Assembly: GCF_024198175.1 (NCBI RefSeq)
Contig: NZ_JAJVKV010000024.1
Location: 1 to 64,000, forward strand
Direction: 5' to 3'
Length of the DNA stretch: 64,000 nt
Origin: Pyxidicoccus xibeiensis
Lineage (GTDB): Bacteria > Myxococcota > Myxococcia > Myxococcales > Myxococcaceae
The notes under the pieces were generated by a model. That model did no database searches and was not told the DNA's origin. It was given only the letters and a program-made list of their open reading frames with translations. Both the position numbers and the translations under genes were made by a program. Positions 63,959-64,000 of this stretch are shown piece by piece. How positions within the stretch are numbered: the first letter of the stretch is position 1; the number at the start of each line of letters is the position of its first letter.

Positions 63959-64000
63959 GACTGCACCTCGGCGCCCTGGCCCAGGCCCATGGCCTGGAGC
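63955..64000 (-). CDS. 3' end of upstream gene, probably isochorismate synthase mxcD (partial)
   Basis: Only the last 15 or so codons are inside the window, ending LQAMGLGQGAEVQS and a TGA that overlaps the mxcE start. Identity is inferred from the known order mxcC-mxcD-mxcE in other myxobacteria and cannot be tested from these residues. Confidence 0.55.

Overview
The window is very GC-rich, with strong GC bias at third codon positions and gene content typical of a myxobacterium of the Cystobacterineae (Myxococcus, Corallococcus, Stigmatella or Archangium type). The myxochelin siderophore genes, in the order known from Stigmatella and Myxococcus, are the best support for this. No rRNA, tRNA, insertion sequence or CRISPR array was seen.

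Right part (46898-64000, all minus strand, transcribed right to left): a catecholate siderophore locus of the myxochelin type. It contains the last codons of an upstream gene (probably isochorismate synthase mxcD), mxcE (2,3-dihydroxybenzoate-AMP ligase), mxcF (isochorismatase plus aryl carrier), mxcG (C-A-T-reductase NRPS with a lysine pocket), a plant-type DAHP synthase that feeds the shikimate pathway, mxcH (TonB-dependent receptor), an outer-surface lipoprotein, a dedicated exbB-exbD-tonB energy system, an MFS permease and the aminotransferase mxcL. Together these make dihydroxybenzoate, load two copies onto lysine, release the product reductively, transaminate the aldehyde, export the siderophore and take up the ferric form. 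A Fur-like operator sits just upstream of mxcH.

Middle (45623-46897): a short plus-strand gene for an uncharacterised membrane protein converges on mxcL, with a GC-rich hairpin between them. It diverges from the next operon across an intergenic region of about 450 bp.

Left part (1-45622, minus strand): two giant NRPS genes overlapping by ATGA. The first encodes about 10,527 residues (roughly 1.1 MDa): fatty acyl-AMP ligase, ACP, then eight elongation modules, three of them with epimerases. The second runs off the left edge after at least 4,680 residues and four more modules, one with an epimerase. The predicted product is an N-acylated lipopeptide of at least 12 residues with D-residues at positions 2, 3, 4 and 10. 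Pockets read most clearly are Ala1, Gln4, Asn5 and Ser9; positions 6 and 7 share one aromatic-type pocket; several others do not match a code I know. No thioesterase or tailoring gene for this lipopeptide lies inside the window. The assembly line shows signs of recent internal rearrangement: duplicated modules 6 and 7, near-identical epimerases 2 and 3, and a mosaic condensation domain 8.

Long plus-strand open frames opposite the NRPS genes are antisense shadows and are not annotated. Substrate codes were read by eye by aligning to the GrsA positions and are provisional.
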